A model generated the notes under the pieces. That model saw only the letters and a program-made list of their open reading frames with translations. It did not search any database and was not told the origin of the DNA. The position numbers and the translations under genes were made by a program. This document shows positions 1-6,893 of a stretch of DNA of 13,858 nucleotides, piece by piece (position 1 is the stretch's first letter; each line of letters starts with the position of its first letter). The DNA is from Campylobacterota bacterium (GTDB lineage: Bacteria > Campylobacterota > Campylobacteria > Campylobacterales > Sulfurovaceae). The stretch is from contig JAADEQ010000088.1 in the NCBI GenBank assembly GCA_013153345.1, positions 1 to 13,858 on the forward strand, read 5' to 3'.

Positions 1-116
1 GCTGCTGGAGCTGCTGCTGGCACTACTGGCTCTTGAACAGGTTCAACAGGAGCAATATCACCGCCAGCATATATCAGTCCGCTAGCTATTACTGAAAGTA
101 ATAAACCTCTTTTCAT
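1..116 (-). CDS. N-terminus of an exported porin-like outer-membrane protein (partial)
   Basis: Only the first 38 codons are in the window; the gene runs off the left edge. The visible protein starts MKRGLLLSVIASGLIYAGGD. A short basic start, a hydrophobic stretch (residues 4-16) and an Ala-Gly junction look like a Sec signal peptide cleaved after 'IYA'. The mature part begins GGDIAPVEPVQEP and becomes rich in Pro, Ala and Val. From memory, a mature N-terminus of the form AGGDIxPVEP is common in porin or beta-barrel proteins of Campylobacterota, which is why I suggest an outer-membrane protein; the barrel itself is not visible. The start is well supported by AAGGAGA at 123-129, six bases before the ATG, and by a good promoter upstream. 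It is separated from the argF operon by about 120 bases and is probably transcribed alone. Confidence 0.75.
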   Translation of the reverse strand, partial: MKRGLLLSVIASGLIYAGGDIAPVEPVQEPVVPAAAPA

Positions 117-150
117 TGTAAATCTCCTTGTTTTTTTGTTTACATCTGCA

Positions 151-180
151 AGTATATCACAAATTTTTTAAATAAGTCAA
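151..180 (-). promoter_or_regulatory. Sigma-70 promoter of the porin-like gene
   Basis: On the minus strand TTGACT (175-180) and TATACT (151-156) are separated by 18 bases, close to consensus for a housekeeping sigma-70 promoter. The spacer is A/T-rich, as in Campylobacterota promoters. Transcription would start near 144, giving a leader of about 28 bases before the ATG at 116. This is the best -35/-10 pair I found in the window, fitting an abundant surface protein. No expression data are available. Confidence 0.7.
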
Positions 181-191
181 ATAATTTAGCT

Positions 192-211
192 CTTTTTACT
201 TAAAAAGTAAA
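192..211. repeat. Small inverted repeat between the argF operon and the porin-like gene
   Basis: TTTACTT (195-201) and AAGTAAA (205-211) form a 7-base inverted repeat with a 3-base loop. A shifted register, CTTTTT (192-197) with AAAAAG (202-207), can also pair. It lies after the last gene of the leftward operon and about 15 bases upstream of the -35 of the porin-like gene. It could be a weak terminator or an operator, but the stem is A/T only and no clear U-tract follows on the minus strand. Chance is a real possibility in such AT-rich DNA. Confidence 0.3.
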
Positions 212-237
212 TGAAAAATTAATATATTGAGAAGATG

Positions 238-708
238 TTAACTTTTGTTACGCTTCTTCTTCTTTAAAAGCTTCAAATTTTCGGGATTATTTAAAAGTAT
301 ACTCATAGAATCTAGCTTCTCTAATATCTCTTTTTTATTAATTGGCTCAAAATAGCTAATAGTTAAAATTGTATCTTTTATTAGAATTTGATGAATTGCC
401 TCAAGCGGAATTGTTAAAAATGAGCCAAAATTCTCAACCCCAAAACCAGCCTCAATATAAAAATTATCCTCATCAATTTTTGCACTCTCAAAGGTATAAT
501 TTGCAATTAAAAAAAGAGCTAACTTATCAAATTCAATAATCTCTTTTGGAATAGGTGGCTCAAAATCTATAACATTAGTATAAGCTACAATTGAAAACTC
601 AATTCCCTCTCTTAATAAAAACTCAATTGTATTATAGTTATTTTTTTTAACCAACTCTTCATACGCTTTTGATTTAAATATCTTATTTAGTTCAACTCTC
701 TCTTCCAT
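238..708 (-). CDS. Small SspB-like (ClpXP adaptor-like) protein, function unproven
   Basis: This is a 156-residue soluble protein with no signal peptide and no cysteine. The order of elements recalls SspB, the adaptor that delivers tagged proteins to ClpXP. There is an N-terminal helical part (about 8-35), a strand with a Pro-rich turn (41-54), a hydrophobic stretch (61-73), then EAGFG (86-90) and a strand ending in IPLEAIHQI (100-108). In SspB the corresponding region reads as an 'ARFGG...VPLAAVLAIY' type motif. The C-terminal end is a highly basic tail (KKKKRNKS) that does not match the usual SspB ClpX-binding tail. The similarity is from reading only; a Campylobacterota-specific protein of other function is possible. 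The ATG at 706-708 has AGAGGA upstream, overlapping the stop of the preceding gene. It is the last gene of the argF-hemN unit, so it is probably co-expressed with it. Confidence 0.8.
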   Translation of the reverse strand: MEERVELNKIFKSKAYEELVKKNNYNTIEFLLREGIEFSIVAYTNVIDFEPPIPKEIIEFDKLALFLIANYTFESAKIDEDNFYIEAGFGVENFGSFLTIPLEAIHQILIKDTILTISYFEPINKKEILEKLDSMSILLNNPENLKLLKKKKRNKS

Positions 709-717
709 ATTAATCCT

Positions 718-1323
718 CTACTTTAAAATTCTAAAATCAACCATTGCATTAAGCAAAGCAACTCCATTACACTTTGCTAAACTTTTATAAGAGACCTCTT
801 CTCTTTTTAAAATATAACTAAATCTTTTTAGCGCTGTCCCTTCTAACAAGACTTTCTTTGGCGAAATCCAATAATCTTTAAAAAGCGCAATATTTCCAAT
901 TGTAAAATCTCTTAAATAGCCATTTTGAGTTATAATAAACTCATCGCTATCAAATTTTTTATAAAGATACTCAAAAAAATCTCTATTTAAATATTTAAAA
1001 GAGTACTCAAACTCTTTATTTTCAATTAATAAAATCTTTTTAATATTTTTTGGCTTATAAGAGTGATAACTAATATCAACTACGCCTTCTTTATTATATA
1101 CTACTTTTATCCTTAAAAGCTTATTTAGCGGGGGCTTTATTATATCTTTTAGATTAAATTTTACAGAAGTTTTATAAAAATCCTTATAGGCTCTATTCAC
1201 TCTTTCTTGATGATAAGAAAGATTAAGTGGCTTTTTATCAACACTTTTTATTGTCTCAAAAAGAGTGGTGCATTGTTTTTGATTAAACCAAACCTCAATT
1301 GGCTCATTATTAATCTCTACCAT
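718..1323 (-). CDS. Class IV PLP-dependent aminotransferase-fold protein, PabC-like
   Basis: The 201-residue protein carries the landmarks of the class IV fold that includes 4-amino-4-deoxychorismate lyase (PabC), branched-chain and D-amino acid aminotransferases. These are LFETIK (21-26), H38 and R41 in LSYHQERVNRA, a KYLNR segment whose Lys110 would bind PLP, and ITQNGYLRDFTIGNIALF (130-148), matching the family's 'tnqdGylxEgsisNif' region. An LLEGTALKR stretch (159-167) fits the family's 'LxGitR'. Asp139 stands where most members have Glu, and the protein is shorter than the usual 270 or so residues. A folate-pathway role is plausible but unproven, as no pabA or pabB is nearby. The start codon lies inside the end of the preceding Fe-S gene (14-base overlap), which suggests coupled translation. 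Confidence 0.8.
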   Translation of the reverse strand: MVEINNEPIEVWFNQKQCTTLFETIKSVDKKPLNLSYHQERVNRAYKDFYKTSVKFNLKDIIKPPLNKLLRIKVVYNKEGVVDISYHSYKPKNIKKILLIENKEFEYSFKYLNRDFFEYLYKKFDSDEFIITQNGYLRDFTIGNIALFKDYWISPKKVLLEGTALKRFSYILKREEVSYKSLAKCNGVALLNAMVDFRILK

Positions 1324-2593
1324 CTCTTAGAGCCCTTGCAATTAGCTCAATTGGATTTTTAAACTCAACATCAATATTATTTTGATATAAAGAGTTGCTA
1401 ATTTGCATTCTACACGCACTACACTCAGCACTAACAATATTAGCTTTTGTTTCTTCAATCATTTTTGCCTTTGGAAGGCCAGCTTTTTGAGCCAACTCAA
1501 ACTTTTCTGTTTGCATTGTAACCCCACCAAATCCGCAACACCTATTTGAATCGCTCATCTCTTCAATTTTAAAAGCGCTTTTTAAAAGCTCCCTTGGCTC
1601 TTTTTCTATTCCTTGAACCTTTTTTGCATGGCATGCATCATGATAAGTTATAACCTCATCAAACCAAGCCCCCTTTTTATCCAAAAGCTCTTTTAGATTG
1701 GTATATTTATATAGATACTCTGTGGCCATAAATATCTTTTTATTAAGCTCTCTTGCCCTTTTTGCCCAATCCTCCATCCCTCTATTTCTAAAAAATACCT
1801 CCCAATCATGCTTTATCATAGCAGAACAGGTTGCTTCTGGAATAATCATTGCATCAATCTCATCAAAAAAGCTCTCAAAATACTCAATATTTTGCTTTGC
1901 CAAAACCTCAACCGTATAAAAATCCCCAGTAAAATATGCAGGAGCCGCGCAACATTTTTGCTTTTTTGGAATAAAAATCTCAATATCAAGCGCTTTTAAC
2001 ACCTCAACTAAACTATCACCAATCTCAGTATAGTTATAGTTTGCCAAACACCCAATAAAGATTGCAACTCTTTGCTTTTTGCCCTTAATTTTGCTTGGAT
2101 ATTTATTTAAAAAGCTCTTTTTGCTAAGGCTTGGCAAAAGGCGGTCTGTTTTTATAATTGGCAGATTAAACCTTGCAACCATTCCCTTATTCTCAACACT
2201 CTTAAAGCCACAACTCTTAAATGCCCATCCAAGCTTCATCATAATATCCATTAAGAAGCGGTGGCGAAGAAGCGTAAAAAAGGCTCTCTTAAACCAAGCA
2301 ATACCATACTTTTTTGCAATATCGGCTCTAACCTCTTCAATTACCATATCTGTTGGCAAACTATTTGGACAAACATCAGTGCAGTGAGTACACAAAAAGC
2401 AGCTCTCAAAAATATCCTTTGCACTCTCATCTAACTCAAGCTCCCCCTTCTCATAAGCCCCAAGCAAATCAATAAAACCCCTTGGGCTTGTTGTCTCATC
2501 TGGATTTATAAGATGAATTGTACATCCTGGAATGCACTTTCCACACTTTATACACTCATCACTAATCTTGCTAAAGTTAAACTTTTCACTCAT
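1310..2593 (-). CDS. GlpC/GlcF-like (Fe-S)-binding oxidoreductase subunit with two CCG domains
   Basis: This 427-residue cytoplasmic protein has two ferredoxin-type 4Fe-4S motifs near the N-terminus: C14, C17, C20, C24 and C65, C68, C71, C75. Two CCG (heterodisulfide-reductase type) domains follow. The first has C182, C214-C215 and C256; the second has C321, C352-C353-G354, C391 and C394. This is the architecture of GlpC, GlcF and LutA, which pass electrons for a flavoprotein dehydrogenase. No such partner lies next to it. From memory, Helicobacter and Campylobacter have a homologue directly after hemN, often called a GlpC-like subunit, with an unknown substrate. In the first CCG domain the motif reads CCA, a mild variant. 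The gene starts with ATG three bases after the hemN stop and overlaps the next gene by 14 bases. Co-transcription with hemN hints at a link to low-oxygen redox metabolism, which is inference. Confidence 0.9.
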   Translation of the reverse strand: MSEKFNFSKISDECIKCGKCIPGCTIHLINPDETTSPRGFIDLLGAYEKGELELDESAKDIFESCFLCTHCTDVCPNSLPTDMVIEEVRADIAKKYGIAWFKRAFFTLLRHRFLMDIMMKLGWAFKSCGFKSVENKGMVARFNLPIIKTDRLLPSLSKKSFLNKYPSKIKGKKQRVAIFIGCLANYNYTEIGDSLVEVLKALDIEIFIPKKQKCCAAPAYFTGDFYTVEVLAKQNIEYFESFFDEIDAMIIPEATCSAMIKHDWEVFFRNRGMEDWAKRARELNKKIFMATEYLYKYTNLKELLDKKGAWFDEVITYHDACHAKKVQGIEKEPRELLKSAFKIEEMSDSNRCCGFGGVTMQTEKFELAQKAGLPKAKMIEETKANIVSAECSACRMQISNSLYQNNIDVEFKNPIELIARALRDGRD

Positions 2594-2596
2594 ACC

Positions 2597-3961
2597 CTAC
2601 ACCGTCTTTGAAAAACTCTTTTTATTTCCAATATATTTTTGCATATAAGCATCAAACGCCATTGCAATATTTCTAATTAAAAGCGCTCCTGTCTCACTTA
2701 CCTCTATCTTTTTATCATCTATTTTAACTAACCCCTCATCAACAAACTCTTTTAGTTTTTCTAAATCTTTTTCAAAATACTCTTTAAAATCAATTCCTAA
2801 CTCTTTTTCAACTCTTTTTATATCAATTGAAAAGTTTGCCATAAGCTCCATAATTACAGCTTTTCTAATAAAATCATCATCATCTAAAACAACACCCCTC
2901 TCAAATGGCAAAAGCCCCTTATCAATCTTTTCTTCATAAACTTTCATATCTTTTGTATTTTGAGCATAATATCTCTTTCCCTCTCCAATGCTTGTTAGTC
3001 CAATTCCAATTAGATTTGCTCCACCTTTTGTGGTATAGCCTTGAAAGTTTCTATGAAGCTCCCCTTTTGAAATTGCACCAAATAGCTCATCATCTGGCTT
3101 TGCAAAATGGTCCATCCCAATCATCTTATATCCATTATTTGTAAAAAAATCAATTGTATATTTAAAGATTTTTAGCTTTTCCCCAGGGCTTGGCAAGGTT
3201 GTCTCATCAAACTTTCTCATTGTCTTTTTTAGCCAAGGAACATGCGCATAATTAAATACTGCAACTCTATTTGGATTTAGCTCTTTAATCTTTTCTAAAG
3301 TCTTTTTAAAGCTCTCTAAACTCTGATAAGGAAGGCCATAAATTAAATCTATATTAATACTCTCAACCCCATACTCTCTTGCTAAATCAACTGCATCTTT
3401 TGTCTGCTTAAAACCTTGAATCCTATGGACTGCCTCTTGCACCCTTTCATCAAAATCTTGAACTCCAAAGCTCACTCTATTAAAGCCATGCTTCTTAAAG
3501 ATTTCCATATGCTCTTTATTAAAAAATCTTGGGTCTATCTCAACACTAATCTCAGCATCCTTGCTCCAGTTTGGAAACTTAGATTTTAGATGAGTCATTA
3601 TAAAATCAAGCTCATTTGCACTATAATAAGTTGGAGTCCCCCCTCCAAAATGAAACTGCACAATTTCTCTATTTGTATCAATAGTAGTTGCTAAAATATC
3701 AATCTCTTTTTTTAAATACTCAATATACCTGCTCATTTTTGAGTGTTTTGAGGTAAATACAACATTGCATCCACAAAAATAGCAAGCGCTTCTGCAAAAT
3801 GGCAAATGAACATATAAAGATAGCTTCTCTTTGCCCTCTTTTAAAAAGTTTATATAATCTTCATATTTAAACTCTTCATTAAACTCAAGCGCAGTTGGAT
3901 AGCTTGTATATCTTGGGCCCGGTTTTGAATATTTGCTAAATTGCTCTAAATTTATACTCAA
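2597..3961 (-). CDS. hemN: Oxygen-independent coproporphyrinogen III oxidase (radical SAM)
   Basis: HemN converts coproporphyrinogen III to protoporphyrinogen IX in heme synthesis without oxygen. The 454-residue protein has the family N-terminus GPRYTSYP (15-22) and the radical-SAM cluster motif C56-x3-C60-x2-C63 followed by C65, as in true HemN rather than Hem[11 protein letters not shown] just after is the SAM-binding glycine-rich segment. The length matches classical HemN (about 450 residues). The start is unusual: the only usable codon is a TTG at 3961, overlapping the argF stop as TTGA, because an in-frame stop lies two codons upstream and the next ATG is far inside. AGGGATGAG just upstream can serve as ribosome binding site. 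The overlap indicates translational coupling to argF. A downstream Fe-S protein gene follows after three bases. Confidence 0.96.
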   Translation of the reverse strand: MSINLEQFSKYSKPGPRYTSYPTALEFNEEFKYEDYINFLKEGKEKLSLYVHLPFCRSACYFCGCNVVFTSKHSKMSRYIEYLKKEIDILATTIDTNREIVQFHFGGGTPTYYSANELDFIMTHLKSKFPNWSKDAEISVEIDPRFFNKEHMEIFKKHGFNRVSFGVQDFDERVQEAVHRIQGFKQTKDAVDLAREYGVESINIDLIYGLPYQSLESFKKTLEKIKELNPNRVAVFNYAHVPWLKKTMRKFDETTLPSPGEKLKIFKYTIDFFTNNGYKMIGMDHFAKPDDELFGAISKGELHRNFQGYTTKGGANLIGIGLTSIGEGKRYYAQNTKDMKVYEEKIDKGLLPFERGVVLDDDDFIRKAVIMELMANFSIDIKRVEKELGIDFKEYFEKDLEKLKEFVDEGLVKIDDKKIEVSETGALLIRNIAMAFDAYMQKYIGNKKSFSKTV

Positions 3962-4887
3962 TTCTCATCCCTTTTTTTATCTAACCATACCATTATCCCT
4001 TTTTGGGCATGGAGTCTATTTTCTGCCTCTAAAAAAATCTCATCAGCGTGCTTTTCAAACACCTCTTCACTAACCTCATACCCTTTATATGCAGGAAGGC
4101 AGTGAAGAAAAATAGCGTCACTCTTTGCCAGAGCCATTAGGTTGCTATCAACCATAAAGCCTTGAAAATCTTTTAATCTTTTCTCTTTCTCATCCTCTTG
4201 TCCCATTGAGACCCAAGTATCAGTTGTTACAACATCAGCCCCGATAACAGCTTCTTTTGGATTATTTAAAAATATTAGTTTCGCTCCACTTTTTTTTGCC
4301 AGCTCTAAAGCATTCTTTACAATTTTCTCATCTGGCTCATACCCTTTTGGAGTAGCAACCCTTAGCTCAAACCCCATAATTGCTGCTAAATTTATCCAAG
4401 AGTGAGCCATATTATTTCCATCTCCAATATATGCTACAATTGGATTATTAGCTTTATTTAACTCTATCATTGTTAGAAAATCAGCCATTAATTGAACAGG
4501 ATGAAAGCTATCAGTTAAGCCATTAATAACAGGAACTTTTGAGTATTTTGCAAACTCTTCAAGCTCATCTTGAGCGTATGTTCTAATCATTATCATATCA
4601 ACCATTGAGCTAATTACTCTTGCAGTATCTTTTAGCGGCTCTCCTCTTCCAAGTTGCAAATCATTTTTTGATAAAAATAGCCCAATTCCTCCAAGTTGAT
4701 ATATTCCAACCTCAAAACTAACCCGGGTTCTTGTTGAGCTCTTTTCAAATATCATTCCAAGTGTTTGTTTTTGTAAATATGGCACAAACTCTTTATTTTT
4801 TGTTTGAGCCTTTATCTTTATAGCTAAATCAATCATCTCAAGCAGTTCATCTTTAGTAAAATCAGTTAGCTTTAAAAAGTGTCTCAT
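3958..4887 (-). CDS. argF: Ornithine carbamoyltransferase
   Basis: ArgF makes citrulline from ornithine and carbamoyl phosphate in arginine synthesis. The 309-residue length is typical. The carbamoyl-phosphate loop SSTRTR is at 50-55 (STRT 51-54). HPVQ is present in the segment after '[13 protein letters not shown]'. The ornithine-side loop reads DTWVSMGQE, where SMG is diagnostic for ornithine over aspartate carbamoyltransferase. [11 protein letters not shown] near the C-terminus is the conserved HCLP motif. The ATG at 4885-4887 is preceded by AGGATG seven bases or so away. It is the first gene of a leftward five-gene unit and has its own promoter in the 4888-5031 gap. Its stop overlaps the TTG start of hemN. 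I see no ARG box with confidence. Confidence 0.97.
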   Translation of the reverse strand: MRHFLKLTDFTKDELLEMIDLAIKIKAQTKNKEFVPYLQKQTLGMIFEKSSTRTRVSFEVGIYQLGGIGLFLSKNDLQLGRGEPLKDTARVISSMVDMIMIRTYAQDELEEFAKYSKVPVINGLTDSFHPVQLMADFLTMIELNKANNPIVAYIGDGNNMAHSWINLAAIMGFELRVATPKGYEPDEKIVKNALELAKKSGAKLIFLNNPKEAVIGADVVTTDTWVSMGQEDEKEKRLKDFQGFMVDSNLMALAKSDAIFLHCLPAYKGYEVSEEVFEKHADEIFLEAENRLHAQKGIMVWLDKKRDEN

Positions 4888-4917
4888 AGCTTCATCCTGT
4901 TTATAAAATAAGGAAGT

Positions 4918-4946
4918 ATTTTACCATAATTAATTTAATTTGAAAA
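4918..4946 (-). promoter_or_regulatory. argF: Likely promoter of the argF-hemN operon
   Basis: On the minus strand TAAAAT (4918-4923) follows a weak TTTTCA (4941-4946) at 17 bases. A predicted start near 4911 would leave a leader of about 24 bases to the argF ATG, including the AGGATG ribosome binding site. The -35 match is poor, which is normal for Campylobacterota promoters, where the -10 dominates. An alternative A/T-rich -10 could be chosen because the whole gap is low-complexity. Confidence 0.45.
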
Positions 4947-4994
4947 ATTTTGATTTTTTTAAAAAAAGAGCGATTATATGAGAATAATTTATGA

Positions 4995-5000
4995 TATAAT
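4995..5000 (+). promoter_or_regulatory. -10 element of the lipoprotein gene promoter
   Basis: A perfect TATAAT on the plus strand lies 31 bases before the ATG at 5032; no good -35 is present at the expected distance. Transcription would begin near 5007. This matters for the gene start, because an upstream in-frame ATG at 4978 would lie before the transcript begins. The promoter is divergent to that of argF and shares a gap of 144 bases. Confidence 0.6.
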
Positions 5001-5018
5001 TTTTTCTACTTTATCTTT

Positions 5019-5024
5019 GAAGGA
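5019..5024 (+). promoter_or_regulatory. Ribosome binding site fixing the lipoprotein start
   Basis: GAAGGA sits seven bases before the ATG at 5032. No comparable site precedes the upstream in-frame ATG at 4978, so the shorter protein with a lipoprotein signal peptide is the better reading. Confidence 0.75.
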
Positions 5025-5031
5025 AAAATTA

Positions 5032-5568
5032 ATGAAATACCTCAAATATATGGGAGCATTTGCCATATTTTTTGCTCTAAATGGATGTAGCGGAGTCAAT
5101 CCTCAAACAGCTCAAGTAATAGACTCTCCAGTAGAGGGGCTCGAGTATCAATGTGCTGGATTAGTAAAATATACCGATTCTAATGGAATAGCAATTTGCG
5201 AACATATGCCAATGGGATTTAAAGTTGGAGAGATTATTTTTGGACTTGTAAAAAAAGTCCCAGCAGATGGAATTATAGTGCCTCAAGATATGGTAGGGGT
5301 TAGTAGGGATAATTTAGAAGATGAAAATGTAAAAAAGATTGTTGTAATTCTTCAAAGTCTTGATGAGGACCAAAATCCAGAAAATGGAATCAAAATAACT
5401 CCTGAAGTTAGAGAGAAACTAGATATTTTTATAGATATAAAAACAACCTCTCTAGAAGATATTAAAGAGCTAATTGAAGCTCAACTAGGAGAGGCTATCT
5501 TTAAAGATGAAGAGGAGGCAATTGAGCATCTAAAAAAAAGTATGAAAAAATATAATATTCTTCCTTAA
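5032..5568 (+). CDS. Small predicted lipoprotein with one envelope-protein module
   Basis: The 178-residue protein starts MKYLKYMGAFAIFFALNGCS. A basic start, a hydrophobic core and L-N-G-C (Cys19) look like a lipoprotein signal peptide, with Cys19 as the lipidated residue. The rest is one module: VEGLEYQC, a TDSNGIAIC hairpin, a FKVGEIIFG strand, PADGIIVPQDMVGV, then a helix and ILQSLDEDQNPENGIKIT. From memory, this 'VxGxxYxC...TDxNGxF...FKVGxxxLG...P.D...NIARFLQTLDxDxxPxNGI' pattern recurs as a module in large secreted or lipid-anchored proteins of Shewanella and Sulfurimonas; here it stands alone. Cys41 and Cys56 flank the hairpin and could form a disulfide. The tail is acidic then Lys-rich. 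Function is unknown. The longer frame from 4978 is rejected because it starts before the -10 and lacks a ribosome site. It is the only plus-strand gene and has its own promoter. Confidence 0.85.
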   Translation: MKYLKYMGAFAIFFALNGCSGVNPQTAQVIDSPVEGLEYQCAGLVKYTDSNGIAICEHMPMGFKVGEIIFGLVKKVPADGIIVPQDMVGVSRDNLEDENVKKIVVILQSLDEDQNPENGIKITPEVREKLDIFIDIKTTSLEDIKELIEAQLGEAIFKDEEEAIEHLKKSMKKYNILP

Positions 5569-5575
5569 ATTTAAT

Positions 5576-6109
5576 CTATTTAACCAAACTCTCCAACTCT
5601 TTCTCATCTTTAGCATAATTTATCTTTTTAACTCTTCTTTTATCCAAATCAATTACAATAACTTTGGTAGTATCTCTATTCTCTTTTAGCTTTTTTGCCA
5701 TCTCTTTATCATATATTAAGAGTAGAGGATAGTTGCTCTTTTTAAAATCTGGCATAGCAAAGGTATTTAGAATAAAAGTTGGCATCTTGCTAACATCTGC
5801 AACTGCAACTGCTTTTTTCTCCTCTAAAAATCCTTTTTTCTTATTTGCCATAAATGATTTAAAGGTATGGCCTGTCTCCTTTGTAAATACAAAGATAAGC
5901 TTTTTTGTATCATCACTTAACTCATGAGCTCTATTAAATTGGTCTGGTAGTTTAAACTCTATCTTTGAGCCTATATCAAATGGCTTATCTTGAGGGGTTA
6001 TCTTAAGATAATATTTAGTTGGATCATAATTGCTCTTTGAGTTAATTGCAAATAAAACTCCTGCTCCAATAACCAAAATAGCTACTAAAGCTAATATAAT
6101 CTTTTTCAT
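5576..6109 (-). CDS. Membrane-anchored thioredoxin-fold-like protein without cysteines
   Basis: The 177-residue protein has an N-terminal hydrophobic segment (residues 4-22) that should act as an uncleaved anchor or signal peptide. This places the remainder in the periplasm. The body suggests a thioredoxin/peroxiredoxin-type fold: IGSKIEFKLPDQFNRAHEL (46-64) resembles the 'lPdfxLpDqxGkxxxL' opening, followed by KKLIFVFTKETG (69-80) and later NYPLLLIYD, where the Pro may be the cis-proline. The position where redox members carry Cys, after IFVF, holds T-K-E-T-G, and the protein contains no cysteine at all. So a thiol-disulfide role is excluded and a binding or structural role is more likely. 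It follows modC after 13 bases and has a strong AAGGAGC ribosome site. The fold call is from pattern reading and is moderate in certainty; the gene itself is secure. Confidence 0.8.
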   Translation of the reverse strand: MKKIILALVAILVIGAGVLFAINSKSNYDPTKYYLKITPQDKPFDIGSKIEFKLPDQFNRAHELSDDTKKLIFVFTKETGHTFKSFMANKKKGFLEEKKAVAVADVSKMPTFILNTFAMPDFKKSNYPLLLIYDKEMAKKLKENRDTTKVIVIDLDKRRVKKINYAKDEKELESLVK

Positions 6110-6122
6110 CTTTGCTCCTTTT

Positions 6123-6893
6123 TTAGCTATTTATATCCAAATTTATATAAGTGCCAACTTTAAATCCTTGATTTTTTATCCTAATTAACTCTTTTCCAAC
6201 CAAAATTGTTGCAAACTCATCCTCTATCTCAATTACTTTTCCTCTAATATATGGCTTAATAAAGCTCTTTTTAGCCTTTATATATTCAACCCTACCCCTA
6301 TCTATATTTGCTATAAAATCGGCCATACTAAATACCTCTGATAAGTCGTGGCTAACTAATAGGGTAGTAATATTAAATCTCTTAATTATCTCTTTGGTTT
6401 GAATTTGGAGTCTCTCTTTTGTCTTTGAGTCTAATGCTGAGAGGGGCTCATCTAGCAAAAGTAGTTTTGGTCTTTTAATTAGAGCCCTAACCAAAGCCAC
6501 TCTCTGCTTTTGCCCCCCACTTAACTCATTTGGGTATCTATCTTTTAAACTATATAGCCCAACCATCTCTAAGAGCTCTTTTGCAAACTCCTTATCTCTT
6601 TTTACAAATAATAAGTTATCAATTACACTCATATTGCTAAATAGGGCATAATCTTGAAATACAAATCCTATATCTCTCTTTTGAGGGGGCAAAAATATCT
6701 TGCTATTTTGATATATTTTATCTTCAATAATAATTTCTGCTTTGCTCTTTTCTAATCCAGCTATTACTCTAAGCAAAGTGGTCTTTCCACTTCCACTCTC
6801 CCCTGTAATTGCAGTAATCTTTTTTGGCTCAATCTCTAAATCTATATTTAGCTCAAACTCCCTTAAGGGCTTAGAGATATTAATCTTAATCAC
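6123..6893 (-). CDS. modC: Molybdate-type ABC transporter ATP-binding protein
   Basis: This 256-residue ATPase would power molybdate (or tungstate) import through ModB. Walker A is GESGSGKT (31-38), the Q-loop Gln is Q80, the signature is LSGGQ (124-128), Walker B is LLLLDE (144-149), the D-loop follows at 152-155 (SALD), and the H-loop His is H182. A short C-terminal extension (about 215-256) fits a single reduced TOBE/MOP-type domain, shorter than the classical ModC of about 350 residues. The start is a GTG directly abutting the modB stop (TAG-GTG), with AAGGT inside the end of modB as ribosome site, so translation is coupled. The short C-terminus leaves open tungstate, sulfate or another oxyanion, but the ModB partner favours molybdate. 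Confidence 0.88.
   Translation of the reverse strand: MIKINISKPLREFELNIDLEIEPKKITAITGESGSGKTTLLRVIAGLEKSKAEIIIEDKIYQNSKIFLPPQKRDIGFVFQDYALFSNMSVIDNLLFVKRDKEFAKELLEMVGLYSLKDRYPNELSGGQKQRVALVRALIKRPKLLLLDEPLSALDSKTKERLQIQTKEIIKRFNITTLLVSHDLSEVFSMADFIANIDRGRVEYIKAKKSFIKPYIRGKVIEIEDEFATILVGKELIRIKNQGFKVGTYINLDINS

Noticed and set aside
1..60. Tandem GCTGCTGGA-like repeat at the left edge
   Set aside because: It is explained by the Ala/Pro-rich reading of the partial exported protein and is too short to call a repeat.
1698..1999. Plus-strand open frames of 63-73 codons inside the Fe-S gene
   Set aside because: They lie within a strongly supported gene with intact motifs, have no recognisable domains and are expected by chance opposite it.
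2079..3144. Plus-strand frames of 79-102 codons opposite the Fe-S and hemN genes
   Set aside because: Low-complexity hydrophobic translations opposite well-conserved genes; shadows.
4978..5031. 18-codon N-terminal extension of the lipoprotein
   Set aside because: It begins before the TATAAT at 4995-5000, lacks a ribosome binding site and would bury the lipoprotein signal peptide.
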